From NCBI GenBank assembly GCA_036273515.1, contig DASUHM010000035.1, positions 16,758 through 80,757 on the forward strand: a stretch of DNA of 64,000 nucleotides. The letters run 5' to 3'. The number at the start of each line of letters is the position of its first letter. The stretch's first letter is position 1. Below the pieces are notes generated by a model. That model had not been told where the DNA came from. It saw only the letters and a list, made by a program, of their open reading frames with translations, and did not search any database. The DNA comes from Gaiellales bacterium (GTDB taxonomy: Bacteria > Actinomycetota > Thermoleophilia > Gaiellales > JAICJC01). Of the stretch, positions 42,569 to 51,518 are shown piece after piece. The position numbers and the translations under genes were made by a program.

Positions 42569-44325
42569 ACGAGTCGCACGAGCGCCTGGCCGCTCGATAC
42601 CTGGTCGCCCTCGCCCACCTCGACGGCCTCGACCTCGCCGGGGTGGCTGGCGACGATCTCGTTCTCCATCTTCATCGCCTCGACGACGACCAGCACCTGC
42701 CCTGCGGTCACCTCGTCCCCGGCGGCGACGCCGACACGCAGCACCGTCCCCTGCATCGGGCTGCGGACGATGTCGACCTCGCCGTGGGCCGCCGCCTCGC
42801 GCTCGGCCAGCGCCGCCCGCCGCGACCGCAGCCGCGTCCGCCCGGGATGCTCCGGCATCTGCACCGTCACCTCGAAGCGCTTGCCGTCGACCTCGGCGAC
42901 GTGGCGGTGCACCTCGTTCTCGACGATGCCTGGACCGGTGCCTGGCACCGAATCGATGCCAGGCACCTGTGCTTCCTGGGACCTCGCGAAGCCGCCGCCC
43001 TCGACGAACTCGCGCAGCGTGCCGCCCTCGGCGAATTCGGGGTGGCGCATGATCGCCTGGTGGAGCGGGATCAGCGTCTTCACGCCGCCCACCTCGAACT
43101 CGCCCAGCGCCCGCAGCATCCGCCGCCGGGCCAGGTCGCGGTCCTCGTCCCACACGATCAGCTTCGCCACCATCGGGTCGTAGAGGTCGGAGATGACCGT
43201 GCCCTCGACGACCCCGGAGTCGACGCGAATGCCCGGGCCGGACGGCTCCCGGTAGCGGGTGACCCGGCCCGGCGCCGGCACGAAGCCGGCGGTCGCGTCC
43301 TCGGCGTTGATGCGGCACTGGATCGAGTGGCCGTACGAGCGCACCTCGTCCTGCGCCCAGCCCAGCGGCCGGCCGGACGCGACCCAGATCTGCTCGCGCA
43401 CGAGGTCGAGGCCGGTGACCATCTCGGTCACCGTGTGCTCGACCTGGAGCCGCGTGTTCATCTCGAGGAAGTACCACGACCCGTCGCCGGCCAGCAGGCC
43501 TTCGACCGTGCCCGCCCCGGTGTACGAGACGGCCTTCGCGGCGTCGACGGCGATCGCGCCGATGCGCGCGCGCAGCTCCGGCGAGACGGCGGGCGAGGGC
43601 GTCTCCTCGACGATCTTCTGGTGGCGGCGCTGGATGCTGCAGTCGCGCTCGCCCAGGTGGATGACATTGCCGTGGTTGTCGGCGAGCACCTGCACCTCGA
43701 TGTGGCGGGGATCGTCGAGGTAGCCCTCGAGGTAGACGGTGTCGTCGCCGAAGTACGCCGCCCCCTCGCGCCGGGACGAGGCGTACGCGGGGTCGAGGTC
43801 GGCCGGGTCGCGCACCACCCGGATGCCCTTGCCGCCGCCGCCGGCCGCCGCCTTGATCGCGACCGGGTAGCCGATCTCTGCGGCGATCGCGCGCGCGTCC
43901 TCGACCGACGTCACCGGATCGGTGCCGCCGGGCACGATCGGCACGCCGGCCGCGGCCATCGCCTCGCGCGCCGCCGTCTTCGAGGCCATCACCTCCATCG
44001 CCTCGGGCGGCGGGCCGACGAAGACGAGGCCGGCGGTCGCGCAGGCGCGGGCGAAGTCGGGGTTCTCCGCCAGGAAGCCGAAGCCGGGGTGCACGGCCTC
44101 CGCGCCGCAGCGTTTCGCGACGTCGACGATCACGTCGCCGCGCAGGTAGCTCTCGGTCGAGGGCCCCGGCCCGATCAGATAGGCCTCGTCGGCGTACGCG
44201 AGGAACGGCGCCTCGCGGTCGGCCTCGGAGTAGACGGCGACCGAGGCGATCTCCATCTCGCGCAGCGTCCGGCAGACGCGGATCGCGATCTCGCCCCGGT
44301 TGGCCACGAGCACCTTGGTGAACAC
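42565..44325 (-). CDS. Acetyl/propionyl-CoA carboxylase alpha subunit (biotin carboxylase + BCCP)
   Basis: 586 aa. Residues 1-~450 form the biotin carboxylase (KVLVANRGEIAIRV, AAAGGGGKGIRVV, EMNTRLQVEHTVTE); residues ~515-586 are the biotinyl domain with EAMKMEN (Lys ~551). It carboxylates biotin with ATP and bicarbonate for the beta subunit. The linker near 453-465 (VPGIDSVPGTGPGI) is encoded by a palindromic repeat pair at 42937-42967. GTG start is leaderless. Propionyl-CoA is the probable substrate given the methylmalonyl-CoA mutase nearby. Confidence 0.9.
   Translation of the reverse strand: MFTKVLVANRGEIAIRVCRTLREMEIASVAVYSEADREAPFLAYADEAYLIGPGPSTESYLRGDVIVDVAKRCGAEAVHPGFGFLAENPDFARACATAGLVFVGPPPEAMEVMASKTAAREAMAAAGVPIVPGGTDPVTSVEDARAIAAEIGYPVAIKAAAGGGGKGIRVVRDPADLDPAYASSRREGAAYFGDDTVYLEGYLDDPRHIEVQVLADNHGNVIHLGERDCSIQRRHQKIVEETPSPAVSPELRARIGAIAVDAAKAVSYTGAGTVEGLLAGDGSWYFLEMNTRLQVEHTVTEMVTGLDLVREQIWVASGRPLGWAQDEVRSYGHSIQCRINAEDATAGFVPAPGRVTRYREPSGPGIRVDSGVVEGTVISDLYDPMVAKLIVWDEDRDLARRRMLRALGEFEVGGVKTLIPLHQAIMRHPEFAEGGTLREFVEGGGFARSQEAQVPGIDSVPGTGPGIVENEVHRHVAEVDGKRFEVTVQMPEHPGRTRLRSRRAALAEREAAAHGEVDIVRSPMQGTVLRVGVAAGDEVTAGQVLVVVEAMKMENEIVASHPGEVEAVEVGEGDQVSSGQALVRLV
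42937..42967. repeat. Palindrome pair inside the carboxylase coding region
   Basis: GGTGCCTGGCACC (42937-42949), 5 bp, then GATGCCAGGCACC (42955-42967), one mismatch from the inverse. The core is the same as in the intergenic palindrome at 23916-23944. It is in frame and free of stops, encoding part of the interdomain linker. Confidence 0.8.
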
Positions 44326-44332
44326 GGGCGCG

Positions 44333-44338
44333 ATTCTA
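44333..44338 (-). promoter_or_regulatory. -10 box TAGAAT, leaderless carboxylase alpha gene
   Basis: Ends 7 nt before the GTG at 44325. Its TAG is also the stop codon of the small upstream reading frame. Confidence 0.5.
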
Positions 44339-44482
44339 CGGGGCGGGTTCGGACTCGCCGGCCGGCTGCGGCTCGGCGTCCGGCCCTTCGATCAGCCCGA
44401 GCGCGGCCAGCGCCTGGCGCACGGCCTCGGCCTCCTCCGGCGTCGGCTCCGGGTCGAGGCGGATGTCAGGCCGGCGGGCGAT
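44336..44482 (-). CDS. Possible carboxylase epsilon-like small subunit, start unclear
   Basis: The frame overlapping the end of the VOC gene reads [20 protein letters not shown], then ALAALGLIEGPDAEPQPAGE and a TAG at 44336. The PxPTPEExxA pattern resembles the small epsilon subunits of actinobacterial acyl-CoA carboxylases, and the place between the beta and alpha genes fits. No ATG, GTG or TTG lies close upstream in frame; the coordinate uses an ATC at 44482, so either a rare start or a frameshift from the VOC gene is involved. About 45 residues. Confidence 0.4.
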   Translation of the reverse strand: MARRPDIRLDPEPTPEEAEAVRQALAALGLIEGPDAEPQPAGESEPAP

Positions 44483-44864
44483 GGTAGATCTCCAGCAGGT
44501 TGCCGCTCGGGTCGGCGAAGAAGACGGCGTAGTAGCCGGGCGAGTAGGGCATCGGCTTCGGCCCGCTGACGTCGCGGGCGCCGGCCTCGGTCGCGATCGC
44601 CGCCAGGCGGTCGACCTCCTCCGCGCTCGCGGTCCAGAACGCGATCCGGCTCTCGCCCGGCCGGTGGCTCGCCGACTCGGTGATCGCGAGGTAGGCCGCG
44701 GCCGGCAGCTCGAGCTCCGCCGCCCACGCCTTCCACACCGGCCCGTGGAACCGCTGCGTGAACCCGAGCTCGGGCAGCAGCGCCTCGTAGAACTCAAGGG
44801 CCGCGTTCATCGACGTGACGCGCAGGTCGATGTGGCCGAAGGGGTTCCGCGCCGCCCCGCTCAC
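44466..44864 (-). CDS. VOC-family protein, possible methylmalonyl-CoA epimerase
   Basis: 132 aa. [27 protein letters not shown] at the start and [20 protein letters not shown] at the end give the VOC fold with His and Glu metal ligands. The GTG overlaps the carboxylase beta stop (GTGA 44861-44864). Position between carboxylase subunits and near the mutase suggests the epimerase step, but the sequence looks like a generic VOC protein; lactoylglutathione-lyase-like function is equally possible. Confidence 0.65.
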   Translation of the reverse strand: MSGAARNPFGHIDLRVTSMNAALEFYEALLPELGFTQRFHGPVWKAWAAELELPAAAYLAITESASHRPGESRIAFWTASAEEVDRLAAIATEAGARDVSGPKPMPYSPGYYAVFFADPSGNLLEIYHRPPA

Positions 44865-46420
44865 AGCGGGATGTTGCCGTGCTTCCGGTCGGGCCGGTCG
44901 ACGCGCTTTCGCCGCGACGCCTCGAGCGCGGTGATCAGCGCGGGCCGCGTCCGCGACGGCGCGATCACGTCGTCGACATAGCCGCGCTCGGCCGCCGTGA
45001 ACGGATTCGCGAACCGCTCCCGGTACTCCTCGACGAGCTCGGCCCGGCGCGTGTCGGGGTCGTCGGCCCCGTCGAGCTCCTTGCGGAAGACGATGTTGAC
45101 GGCGCCGTCCGGCCCCATCACAGCCACCTCGGCGGTCGGCCAGGCGAAGTTGAAGTCGGCGCCGACGTGCTTGGAGCTCATGACGTCGTAGGCGCCGCCG
45201 TAGGCCTTGCGCGTGATCACGGCCAGCTTGGGAACGGTCGCCTCGCAGTAGGCGTAGAGCAGCTTCGCGCCGTGGCGGATGATGCCGCCCCACTCCTGGT
45301 CGGTGCCGGGCAGGAACCCGGGCACGTCGACGAAGGTGACGACCGGCAGGCCGAACGCGTCGCAGGTGCGGACGAAGCGGGCGCCCTTGACGGAGCTGCC
45401 GATGTCGAGCACGCCGGCGAGCGCCCGCGGCTGGTTGGCGACGACGCCGACCGGGTGCCCGCCCAGCCGGGCGAAGCCGCAGAGGATGTTCTCGGCGAAG
45501 TGCGGCTGCACCTCCATGAACTCGCCGTCGTCCACGACCCGGCGGATCACGTCGTGCATGTCGTACGGCTTCGTCGCCTCGTCGGGGATGAGCGTGTCGA
45601 GCTCGGGATCCATCCGGTCGGGCGGGTCGGACGGCGGCTCCCACGGCGGCGGATCGCCGCTCGACTGGGGCAGGAACGAGAGCAGGTAGCGGCAGTCGCC
45701 GAAGAGCGCCTTCTCGTCTGGCGCGGTGAAGTGGGCGACCCCGGAGCGGGTGGCGTGCGCCGTCGCGCCGCCGAGCTCTTCGAAGCTCACCTCCTCGCCG
45801 GTCACCGTCTTCACCACCTCGGGCCCGGTGATGAACATGTGCGCCGTGCCCTCGGCCATCATCACGAAGTCGGTGATCGCGGGCGAGTAGACGGCGCCGC
45901 CCGCGCACGGACCGACGATCAGGGAGATCTGGGGTATGACGCCGGAGGCATGGACGTTGCGGACGAAGATGTCGGCGTAGCCGGCCAGCGAGACGACGCC
46001 CTCCTGGATGCGGGCGCCGCCGGAGTCGTTGATCCCGATGATGGGGCAGCGGTAGCGCAGCGCCATGTCCATCACCTTCACGATCTTCTCGGCGAACGCC
46101 TCGCCCAGAGACCCGCCGAACACGGTGAAATCCTGGGAGAAGACGAACACCCGCCGGCCCTCGATGGTGCCGTGCCCGGTGACCACGCCGTCGCCGTACG
46201 GGCGATTCTCCATCATGCTGAAGTTGGGGCTGCGGTGCTGGACGAACGCATCCAGCTCGGTGAAGCTGCCGGGGTCGAGCAGGAGCTCGATCCGCTCGCG
46301 CGCGAGGAGCTTGCCCCGAGCATGCTGGCGTTCGACCGCCCGCGGGCTGCCAGCGTTGACGGCCTCGGCCCGCAGCCGCTCGACCGCCTCGAGGCGCTCC
46401 CGCGTCGTGTGCTCGGCCAT
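44861..46420 (-). CDS. Propionyl/acetyl-CoA carboxylase beta subunit (carboxyltransferase)
   Basis: 519 aa. Two crotonase-like carboxyltransferase halves: [27 protein letters not shown] and [13 protein letters not shown] in the first, [32 protein letters not shown] and [17 protein letters not shown] in the second, the PccB/AccD pattern. It moves the carboxyl group from biotin to the acyl-CoA. ATG 46420 is leaderless. First gene of the run to the alpha subunit. Confidence 0.92.
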   Translation of the reverse strand: MAEHTTRERLEAVERLRAEAVNAGSPRAVERQHARGKLLARERIELLLDPGSFTELDAFVQHRSPNFSMMENRPYGDGVVTGHGTIEGRRVFVFSQDFTVFGGSLGEAFAEKIVKVMDMALRYRCPIIGINDSGGARIQEGVVSLAGYADIFVRNVHASGVIPQISLIVGPCAGGAVYSPAITDFVMMAEGTAHMFITGPEVVKTVTGEEVSFEELGGATAHATRSGVAHFTAPDEKALFGDCRYLLSFLPQSSGDPPPWEPPSDPPDRMDPELDTLIPDEATKPYDMHDVIRRVVDDGEFMEVQPHFAENILCGFARLGGHPVGVVANQPRALAGVLDIGSSVKGARFVRTCDAFGLPVVTFVDVPGFLPGTDQEWGGIIRHGAKLLYAYCEATVPKLAVITRKAYGGAYDVMSSKHVGADFNFAWPTAEVAVMGPDGAVNIVFRKELDGADDPDTRRAELVEEYRERFANPFTAAERGYVDDVIAPSRTRPALITALEASRRKRVDRPDRKHGNIPL

Positions 46421-46428
46421 CCCGCAAG

Positions 46429-46434
46429 AGCCTA
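46429..46434 (-). promoter_or_regulatory. -10 box TAGGCT, leaderless carboxylase beta gene
   Basis: Ends 8 nt before the ATG at 46420. Confidence 0.5.
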
Positions 46435-46556
46435 CCCGAGTCGCCGGGTGGAGAATCCCCCTGCAGAACCCGACAACCCGACACCCGCTCGGACGGGTAT
46501 CATCGGGCCCGCGACCGAGGTAAGGGTCAATTGAAAAGGTTTGGTGAAGATTCACC

Positions 46557-46585
46557 TTGACGGGACCAGTTAGGCGCGGTACGTT
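46557..46585 (+). promoter_or_regulatory. Full -35/-10 promoter TTGACG-N17-TACGTT
   Basis: The best complete promoter in the window: TTGACG at 46557-46562, 17-bp spacer, TACGTT at 46580-46585. The -10 ends 5 nt before an ATG at 46591, so the transcript should begin at or next to that codon. Confidence 0.65.
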
Positions 46586-46590
46586 CGACC

Positions 46591-46695
46591 ATGCGAGGCA
46601 CAACTCCGAGGAGGGTGGGCACCCTGTGGGCGAGCATGCGAGAGCAGATCGTTCTTCTTCCGCGCTACGCGTGGAACGAGGACGCCGTGGCCTGA
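46591..46695 (+). CDS. 34-aa leaderless upstream reading frame
   Basis: Starts at the ATG right after the TTGACG/TACGTT promoter ([19 protein letters not shown]...) and ends with TGA at 46693-46695. It runs in a different frame from the sugar transferase and overlaps its 5' part. Its stop lies 8 nt before an in-frame GTG (46704) of the transferase, allowing reinitiation. No family recognised; it may be a regulatory leader. Confidence 0.4.
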   Translation: MRGTTPRRVGTLWASMREQIVLLPRYAWNEDAVA

Positions 46696-48149
46696 GTACG
46701 GTCGTGACTGCGCCGGGCAGGGCGCATCGAGCCGTCATCAGGCGTCCCCGGCCGGCCGGCCGGACACGTCGATCAACCGTCCGCTGGGCGCTGGTCATGG
46801 CCGACCTGCTCGGCCTGACGACCGCGGCGGCGATCGCCTACCTGCTCACACACGGGGGCATCGGGTACGACCCGCTGCTGCTCGCGCTGCCCGCCTGGGG
46901 CGTGCTGGCCGGCTTCTACGGCCTCTACAAGCGCGACCGCGTCGGGGCGGACAACGCCACCCTCGACGAGGTGTGGCCGATCTTCAACTGCATCACCGTT
47001 GCGTCGTTCGTCGTGTTCGCGGTGGTGCAGGCCGCCTCGCCCGCGAGCCTCCACGGCGGCCGCGTCGTCGCCTTCTGGGCGCTCGCCGCGGTGGCGATCC
47101 CCGCATACCGCAGCATCGCCCGCACCCTGCTGCGCCGCCAGCTCGCGCTGAAGCAGCGCGCGGTCGTGGTCGGCGCCGGCCTGGTCGGGCAGGAGATCGC
47201 GCGCAAGGTCCTGCGGCAGCCGAGCTACGGGCTCGACCTGGTCGGCTTCGTCGACCCGAACCCGCTCCAGCTGCACGAGGAGCTCCAGCACCTGCCGGTG
47301 CTCGGGTCGACCGACGACCTCGCCGAGCTGCTCGTCACCAACGACATCGATCACGTCGTCCTCGCGTTCACGGCCGATCATCAGGCCGGCCTCGACGTCG
47401 TCCGCGTCTGCAACGAGATGGGCGTGCAGGTCGACATCGTCCCGCGCCTGTTCGAGGTCGTCGGCAGCCGCGCCGCCGTCTACTCGCTCGAGGGCACGCC
47501 GCTGCTCGGGCTGACGCCGCCGGTGCTGGGCGCGTCGCACCGCTTCGCCAAGCGCGCCATGGACGTGATGGGCGCGATCTTCGGCCTCGTCGTGCTCTCG
47601 CCGCTCTTCCTGGCGTGCGCCGTCATGATCAAGCTGAACAGCGACGGCCCGATCTTCTTCCGCCAGGTGCGGATCGGCCGCGGCCAGAAGCCGTTCACGA
47701 TCGTCAAGTTCCGGACGATGGTCGCGGACGCCGAGGAGCGCAAGGCCGAGGTCGCGCACCTGAACGCGCACTTCGGGCTCGGCGACGACCGTATGTTCAA
47801 GATCCCCGACGATCCCCGCCAGACCTCGGTGGGGCGGTTCCTGCGCAAGTACTCGATCGACGAGTTCCCGCAGCTCTGGAACGTCCTGTGCGGCCAGATG
47901 AGCCTGGTCGGCCCACGGCCGCTGATCCCGCACGAGCACCAGTTCGTAAACGACTGGGGCCTGCGCCGGCTCGACCTGACGCCCGGCCTGACCGGCCTCT
48001 GGCAGGTGTGCGGTCGCAGCGACGTGACGTTCTCCCAGATGCTCGTCCTCGACTACCTGTACGTGACCAACTGGAGCCTCTGGGGCGACATCAAGCTGAT
48101 CCTGCGCACCGTCCCCGCCCTGATGGGCAAGACGCGCGGCGCGATGTAG
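46626..48149 (+). CDS. Polyprenyl-phosphate sugar phosphotransferase (WcaJ/CpsE type)
   Basis: About 507 aa. Four N-terminal membrane helices (~55-155), a Rossmann-like CoA-binding-3 domain ([16 protein letters not shown], ~180), a fifth helix ([26 protein letters not shown], ~315) and the bacterial sugar transferase domain ([43 protein letters not shown]). It primes exopolysaccharide or glycan synthesis by adding a sugar-1-phosphate to undecaprenyl phosphate. Start uncertain: GTG 46626 has AGGAGG 11 nt upstream; GTG 46704 would follow the upstream frame. A TTG at 46557 lies in the -35 box and is rejected. Confidence 0.85.
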   Translation: MGEHARADRSSSALRVERGRRGLSTVVTAPGRAHRAVIRRPRPAGRTRRSTVRWALVMADLLGLTTAAAIAYLLTHGGIGYDPLLLALPAWGVLAGFYGLYKRDRVGADNATLDEVWPIFNCITVASFVVFAVVQAASPASLHGGRVVAFWALAAVAIPAYRSIARTLLRRQLALKQRAVVVGAGLVGQEIARKVLRQPSYGLDLVGFVDPNPLQLHEELQHLPVLGSTDDLAELLVTNDIDHVVLAFTADHQAGLDVVRVCNEMGVQVDIVPRLFEVVGSRAAVYSLEGTPLLGLTPPVLGASHRFAKRAMDVMGAIFGLVVLSPLFLACAVMIKLNSDGPIFFRQVRIGRGQKPFTIVKFRTMVADAEERKAEVAHLNAHFGLGDDRMFKIPDDPRQTSVGRFLRKYSIDEFPQLWNVLCGQMSLVGPRPLIPHEHQFVNDWGLRRLDLTPGLTGLWQVCGRSDVTFSQMLVLDYLYVTNWSLWGDIKLILRTVPALMGKTRGAM

Positions 48150-48157
48150 CCCCGTTC

Positions 48158-48220
48158 GGGGTCAGACCCCGAACGAAAGCGTCACGCGCGTGCAACGGCC
48201 GGCGTTCGGGGTCTGACCCC
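48158..48220. repeat. REPIN-like 63-bp element, copy 4
   Basis: Same ends and length; here the left palindrome is extended to 23 bp by a preceding CGTTC (48153). Lies in the gap between two converging genes. Confidence 0.9.
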
Positions 48221-48222
48221 GA

Positions 48223-49806
48223 TCAGGACCGGGCGCGGAGCGCGTCGTGCGTGCCCCACTCGTCGCGCAGCACCTGGCACACCTCGCCGACCGTGGCGCG
48301 GGCGTGCAGGGCGGCGCGCATCGGGACGAGCAGGTTCGCATCTCCGGTCGCGGCGGCGCGCACCTCGGCCAGCGCCGACTCGACCTCGCCCGAATCGCGC
48401 TCGGCCCGCACCGCGGCGGTGCGCTCGCACTGGCGCAGCTCGGCCTCGGGGTCGATCCGGTGCAGCTCGATCGTCGCCTCGCGCTCGGCCGCGTAGCGGT
48501 TCACGCCGACGATCACCTGCTCACCCGACTGCACCCGCTGGTGGTGGGCGAACGCGGCCTGCTCGATCTGATCCTGCACCCAGCCGGCGTCGACGGCGGC
48601 GACCGCGCCGCCCATCTCGTCGACCATGCGGATCAGCTCGCGCGCCTGGTCGGCGAACGCGTCGGTGAGCGCCTCGACGTAGTAGCTGCCCGCGAGCGGA
48701 TCGGCGGTATCGACGGCGCCGGCCTCGGCGGCCAGGATCTGCTGCGTGCGAAGGGCGATCGTCGCGCTGTGCTCGGTCGGCAGCGCGAGCGCCTCGTCGA
48801 ATGCGTTCGTGTGCAGGCTCTGGGCCGAGCCGCACACGGCGGAGAAGGCCTGCACGGCCACGCGCACGATGTTGTTCTCGGCCTGCTGCGCGGTCAGCGT
48901 CGAGCCGCCCGTCTGGGCGTGGAAGCGCAGCATCAGGCTGCGCTCGTCCTTCGCCGCGAAGCGGTCGCGCATCACCTCGGCCCACACCGTCCGCGCCGCC
49001 CGGAACTTCGCGACCTCCTGGAAGAAGTTGTTGTGGGCGTTGAAGAAGAACGAGAGCCGGCGCGCGAACGCGTCGACCTCGAGGCCGGCGTCGACGGCCG
49101 CCTGCACGTAGGCGATCCCGTTGGCGAGCGTGAAGGCGATCTCCTGCGCCGCCGTCGAGCCCGCCTCGCGGATGTGGTAGCCCGAGATCGAGATCGTGTT
49201 GAAGCGCGGCAGCCGGTCGGTGCAGTACCGGAAGGTATCGACGGTCAGGCGCATGCTCGGCCGCGCCGGGAAGATGTAGTTGCCGCGGGCGATGTACTCC
49301 TTCAGCACGTCGTTCTGGATCGTCCCGGCGAGCGCCTCGGCCGCCACGCCATGCTCCTCCGCCACGAGCTCGTAGAGCAGCAGGAGCAGCGCCGCCGGGG
49401 CGTTGATCGTCATCGACGTCGAGACGCTGTCGAGCGGGATGCCCTCGAACAGCGCGCGCATGTCGGCGATCGAGTCGATGGCGACGCCCGTGCGGCCGAC
49501 CTCGCCGCGCGCGAGCGGGTGGTCGGAGTCGAGCCCCAGCTGCGTGGGCAGGTCGAAGGCCACCGAGAGACCGGTCTGGCCGCGGTCGAGCAGCAGCCGG
49601 AAGCGCCGGTTGGTCTCCGCGGCCGACGAGAATCCGGCGTACTGGCGCATCGTCCACGGCCGCTCGCGGTAGCCGTCCGGGCGCACGCCGCGCGTGTACG
49701 GGTAGTCGGCGGGAGCCGGCCGCTCCTCGGGCGCGTCCGCGGCCCGATAGACGGGCTTGATGGGGATGCCCGATTCGGTCGAGCGCTCGCGATCGGCTGC
49801 GGTCAC
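48223..49806 (-). CDS. Methylmalonyl-CoA mutase large (catalytic) subunit, without B12 domain
   Basis: 527 aa TIM-barrel mutase: RPWTMRQYAGFSSAAETNRRFR, GLSVAFDLPTQLGLDSDHP, STSMTINAPA, RFNTISISGYHIREAG and LMLRFHAQTGGSTLTAQQ are the MCM/ICM family blocks. The C-terminal cobalamin-binding domain (DxHxxG) of single-chain enzymes is absent, so a separate small subunit must be encoded elsewhere. It interconverts methylmalonyl- and succinyl-CoA; isobutyryl-CoA mutase is an alternative. GTG 49806 is leaderless. Confidence 0.88.
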   Translation of the reverse strand: MTAADRERSTESGIPIKPVYRAADAPEERPAPADYPYTRGVRPDGYRERPWTMRQYAGFSSAAETNRRFRLLLDRGQTGLSVAFDLPTQLGLDSDHPLARGEVGRTGVAIDSIADMRALFEGIPLDSVSTSMTINAPAALLLLLYELVAEEHGVAAEALAGTIQNDVLKEYIARGNYIFPARPSMRLTVDTFRYCTDRLPRFNTISISGYHIREAGSTAAQEIAFTLANGIAYVQAAVDAGLEVDAFARRLSFFFNAHNNFFQEVAKFRAARTVWAEVMRDRFAAKDERSLMLRFHAQTGGSTLTAQQAENNIVRVAVQAFSAVCGSAQSLHTNAFDEALALPTEHSATIALRTQQILAAEAGAVDTADPLAGSYYVEALTDAFADQARELIRMVDEMGGAVAAVDAGWVQDQIEQAAFAHHQRVQSGEQVIVGVNRYAAEREATIELHRIDPEAELRQCERTAAVRAERDSGEVESALAEVRAAATGDANLLVPMRAALHARATVGEVCQVLRDEWGTHDALRARS

Positions 49807-49812
49807 GCGCGC

Positions 49813-49818
49813 AGGATA
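49813..49818 (-). promoter_or_regulatory. -10 box TATCCT, leaderless mutase gene
   Basis: Ends 6 nt before the GTG at 49806. Confidence 0.5.
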
Positions 49819-49963
49819 GAGGAGCCCCGGCTGCCCGGATCGCCTTCTTCGACACGGCTGCACGGAGCGCCGCGTCTCCAGCGACACCAGGCCTCCGGGG
49901 CTCCCCCGGGGCAACAGTAGAGCGCGGAGCCCCGCGCTTCAACCCGCCCGACCGCACCGCGGA

Positions 49964-49969
49964 TACCCT
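49964..49969 (+). promoter_or_regulatory. -10 box TACCCT, leaderless MoaD-MoaE gene
   Basis: Ends 7 nt before the ATG at 49977. Confidence 0.5.
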
Positions 49970-49976
49970 TGGGTGG

Positions 49977-50618
49977 ATGCAGATCACGGTGAGGCTCTTC
50001 GCCGCCCTGCGCGAGCGGGCGGGCTGGTCGCAGCGGGAGCTCGACCTGCCCGATGGCGCCGTCGTCGCCGACGTGTGGCCGGCCCTCGAGCTGGGCGACG
50101 AGCCGCCCGGCCTGGCCTACGCGCGTAACCGCGAATACGCAGATCGCGAGACCGCTGTCGCCGCCGGAGACGAGGTCGCCGTGATCCCTCCGGTCTCCGG
50201 CGGAGCCTTCGCGATCGGCCCCGATCCGCTCGACCTCGACGCCGTCGTCGCCCAGGTCGCCGACCCGGCCGCGGGGGCGACCGCCACCTTCGTCGGCACG
50301 ACCCGCACGCAGAGCCGCGGCCGCACGGTCGTCCACCTCGAGTACGACGCGTATCCGGAGATGGCCGAGTCCGAGATGGCCCGCATCGCCGACGAGGTGA
50401 AGGGCCGCCACGACGTCCTCCACGTCGCCATGGCCCACCGCACGGGCCACGTCCCGATCGGCGAGGCGAGCGTCATCATCGCCGTCTCGGCGGCCCACCG
50501 CGGCCCGGCGATGGACGCCTGCCGCGAGGCGATCGACACGCTCAAGCAGACCGTCCCCGTGTGGAAGAAGGAGGTCTTCGAGGGCGGCGAGGAGTGGATC
50601 GGGCGCGAGGGCACGTAG
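49977..50618 (+). CDS. Molybdopterin synthase, MoaD-MoaE fusion (MoaX type)
   Basis: 213 aa. Residues 1-~75 are a MoaD ubiquitin-like domain ending VIPPVSGG; residues ~80-213 are MoaE, with the catalytic lysines in DTLKQTVPVWKKEVF near 190. Together they insert sulfur into precursor Z to make molybdopterin. MoaD must end in a free Gly-Gly to carry thiocarboxylate, so the internal GG implies processing, as reported for mycobacterial MoaX. Leaderless ATG. The selA-selB and mobA genes nearby suggest a shared molybdo-selenoenzyme pathway. Confidence 0.88.
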   Translation: MQITVRLFAALRERAGWSQRELDLPDGAVVADVWPALELGDEPPGLAYARNREYADRETAVAAGDEVAVIPPVSGGAFAIGPDPLDLDAVVAQVADPAAGATATFVGTTRTQSRGRTVVHLEYDAYPEMAESEMARIADEVKGRHDVLHVAMAHRTGHVPIGEASVIIAVSAAHRGPAMDACREAIDTLKQTVPVWKKEVFEGGEEWIGREGT

Positions 50619-50637
50619 ACAGCGAACAGGCGCCGAG

Positions 50638-50643
50638 TACGCT
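50638..50643 (+). promoter_or_regulatory. -10 box TACGCT, leaderless M50 protease gene
   Basis: Ends 6 nt before the ATG at 50650. Confidence 0.5.
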
Positions 50644-50649
50644 GTGAGC

Positions 50650-51498
50650 ATGACCTACGACCCCTGGGAACCACGAGACGCGCCGACCGGCCTCGCCCCC
50701 GCGCCGCCGGAGCACCAGCAGCCGGAGTTCCGCTCGCCGGTGCAGGAGCACCGCGGACCGCTGCGCCGGCTCGGCGGCGGCATCGTCGGCGGCGGCCTCC
50801 TGGCGCTCAAGTTCCTGGGCCAGCTCGCGGTCCTCTTCAAGTTCAAGTTCCTGTTCACGTTCGCGATCACCGTCGGCGCGTACGCGCTCTTCTGGGGCTG
50901 GTGGTTCGGGCTCGGCTTCGCCGTCCTGCTGCTCGTGCACGAGCTCGGGCACGTGCTGTGGCTCAAGCGCGAAGGGATCACGTCGACCATGCCGGTCTTC
51001 ATCCCGTTCATGGGCGCGTTCGTCGCCATGAAGGAGATGCCGAAGAACGCCTACGTCGAGGCCAAGGTGGGCCTGGCCGGCCCCGTGCTCGGCACCGCCG
51101 GGGCCCTGGCCGTCCTGATCTGGGCCGAGGAGGCGAACAGCAACCTGCTGCGGGCGCTGGCCTACATCGGGTTCCTGCTGAACCTGTTCAACCTGATCCC
51201 GATCGTGCCGCTGGACGGCGGCCGGGCCGTCTCGGCGCTCCACCCGGCGTTCTGGTTCGCCGGCCTGTTCGCCATCGCGATCCTCTTCTTCAAGTACGAG
51301 AGCCCGATCCTCCTGATCGTGCTCCTGTTCTGCTGCTACGAGCTCTACCGGCGCTGGAGCCGGCGCAACATGCCCGGCTTCAACGAGTACCACTCGGTGA
51401 CGATGTCGCAGCGGATCGGGATCGCGGCCGTGTACCTGGGCCTCGTCGTGCTGCTGGTCGCCGGGATGCACGCAGCCTACGTTCCGCGCCCATCCTAG
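50650..51498 (+). CDS. Site-2-protease-like zinc metalloprotease (M50)
   Basis: 282 aa with ~6 membrane helices. The zinc motif HELGH is at ~97-101 inside a helix, and the second-site motif NLFNLIPIVPLDGGRAVSAL (~180-198) supplies the Asp ligand. No PDZ domain. Such proteases cut transmembrane signalling proteins, for example anti-sigma factors. The N-terminal ~55 residues are proline-rich and cytoplasmic. ATG 50650 is preferred over the GTG at 50644 because of the -10 spacing. Confidence 0.85.
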   Translation: MTYDPWEPRDAPTGLAPAPPEHQQPEFRSPVQEHRGPLRRLGGGIVGGGLLALKFLGQLAVLFKFKFLFTFAITVGAYALFWGWWFGLGFAVLLLVHELGHVLWLKREGITSTMPVFIPFMGAFVAMKEMPKNAYVEAKVGLAGPVLGTAGALAVLIWAEEANSNLLRALAYIGFLLNLFNLIPIVPLDGGRAVSALHPAFWFAGLFAIAILFFKYESPILLIVLLFCCYELYRRWSRRNMPGFNEYHSVTMSQRIGIAAVYLGLVVLLVAGMHAAYVPRPS

Positions 51499-51518
51499 GC
51501 AGACCCGCGAGCGGCCGC

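Noticed and set aside
46557..46559. TTG as the start of the sugar transferase
   Set aside because: It is the first half of the TTGACG -35 element, so it cannot be in the transcript.
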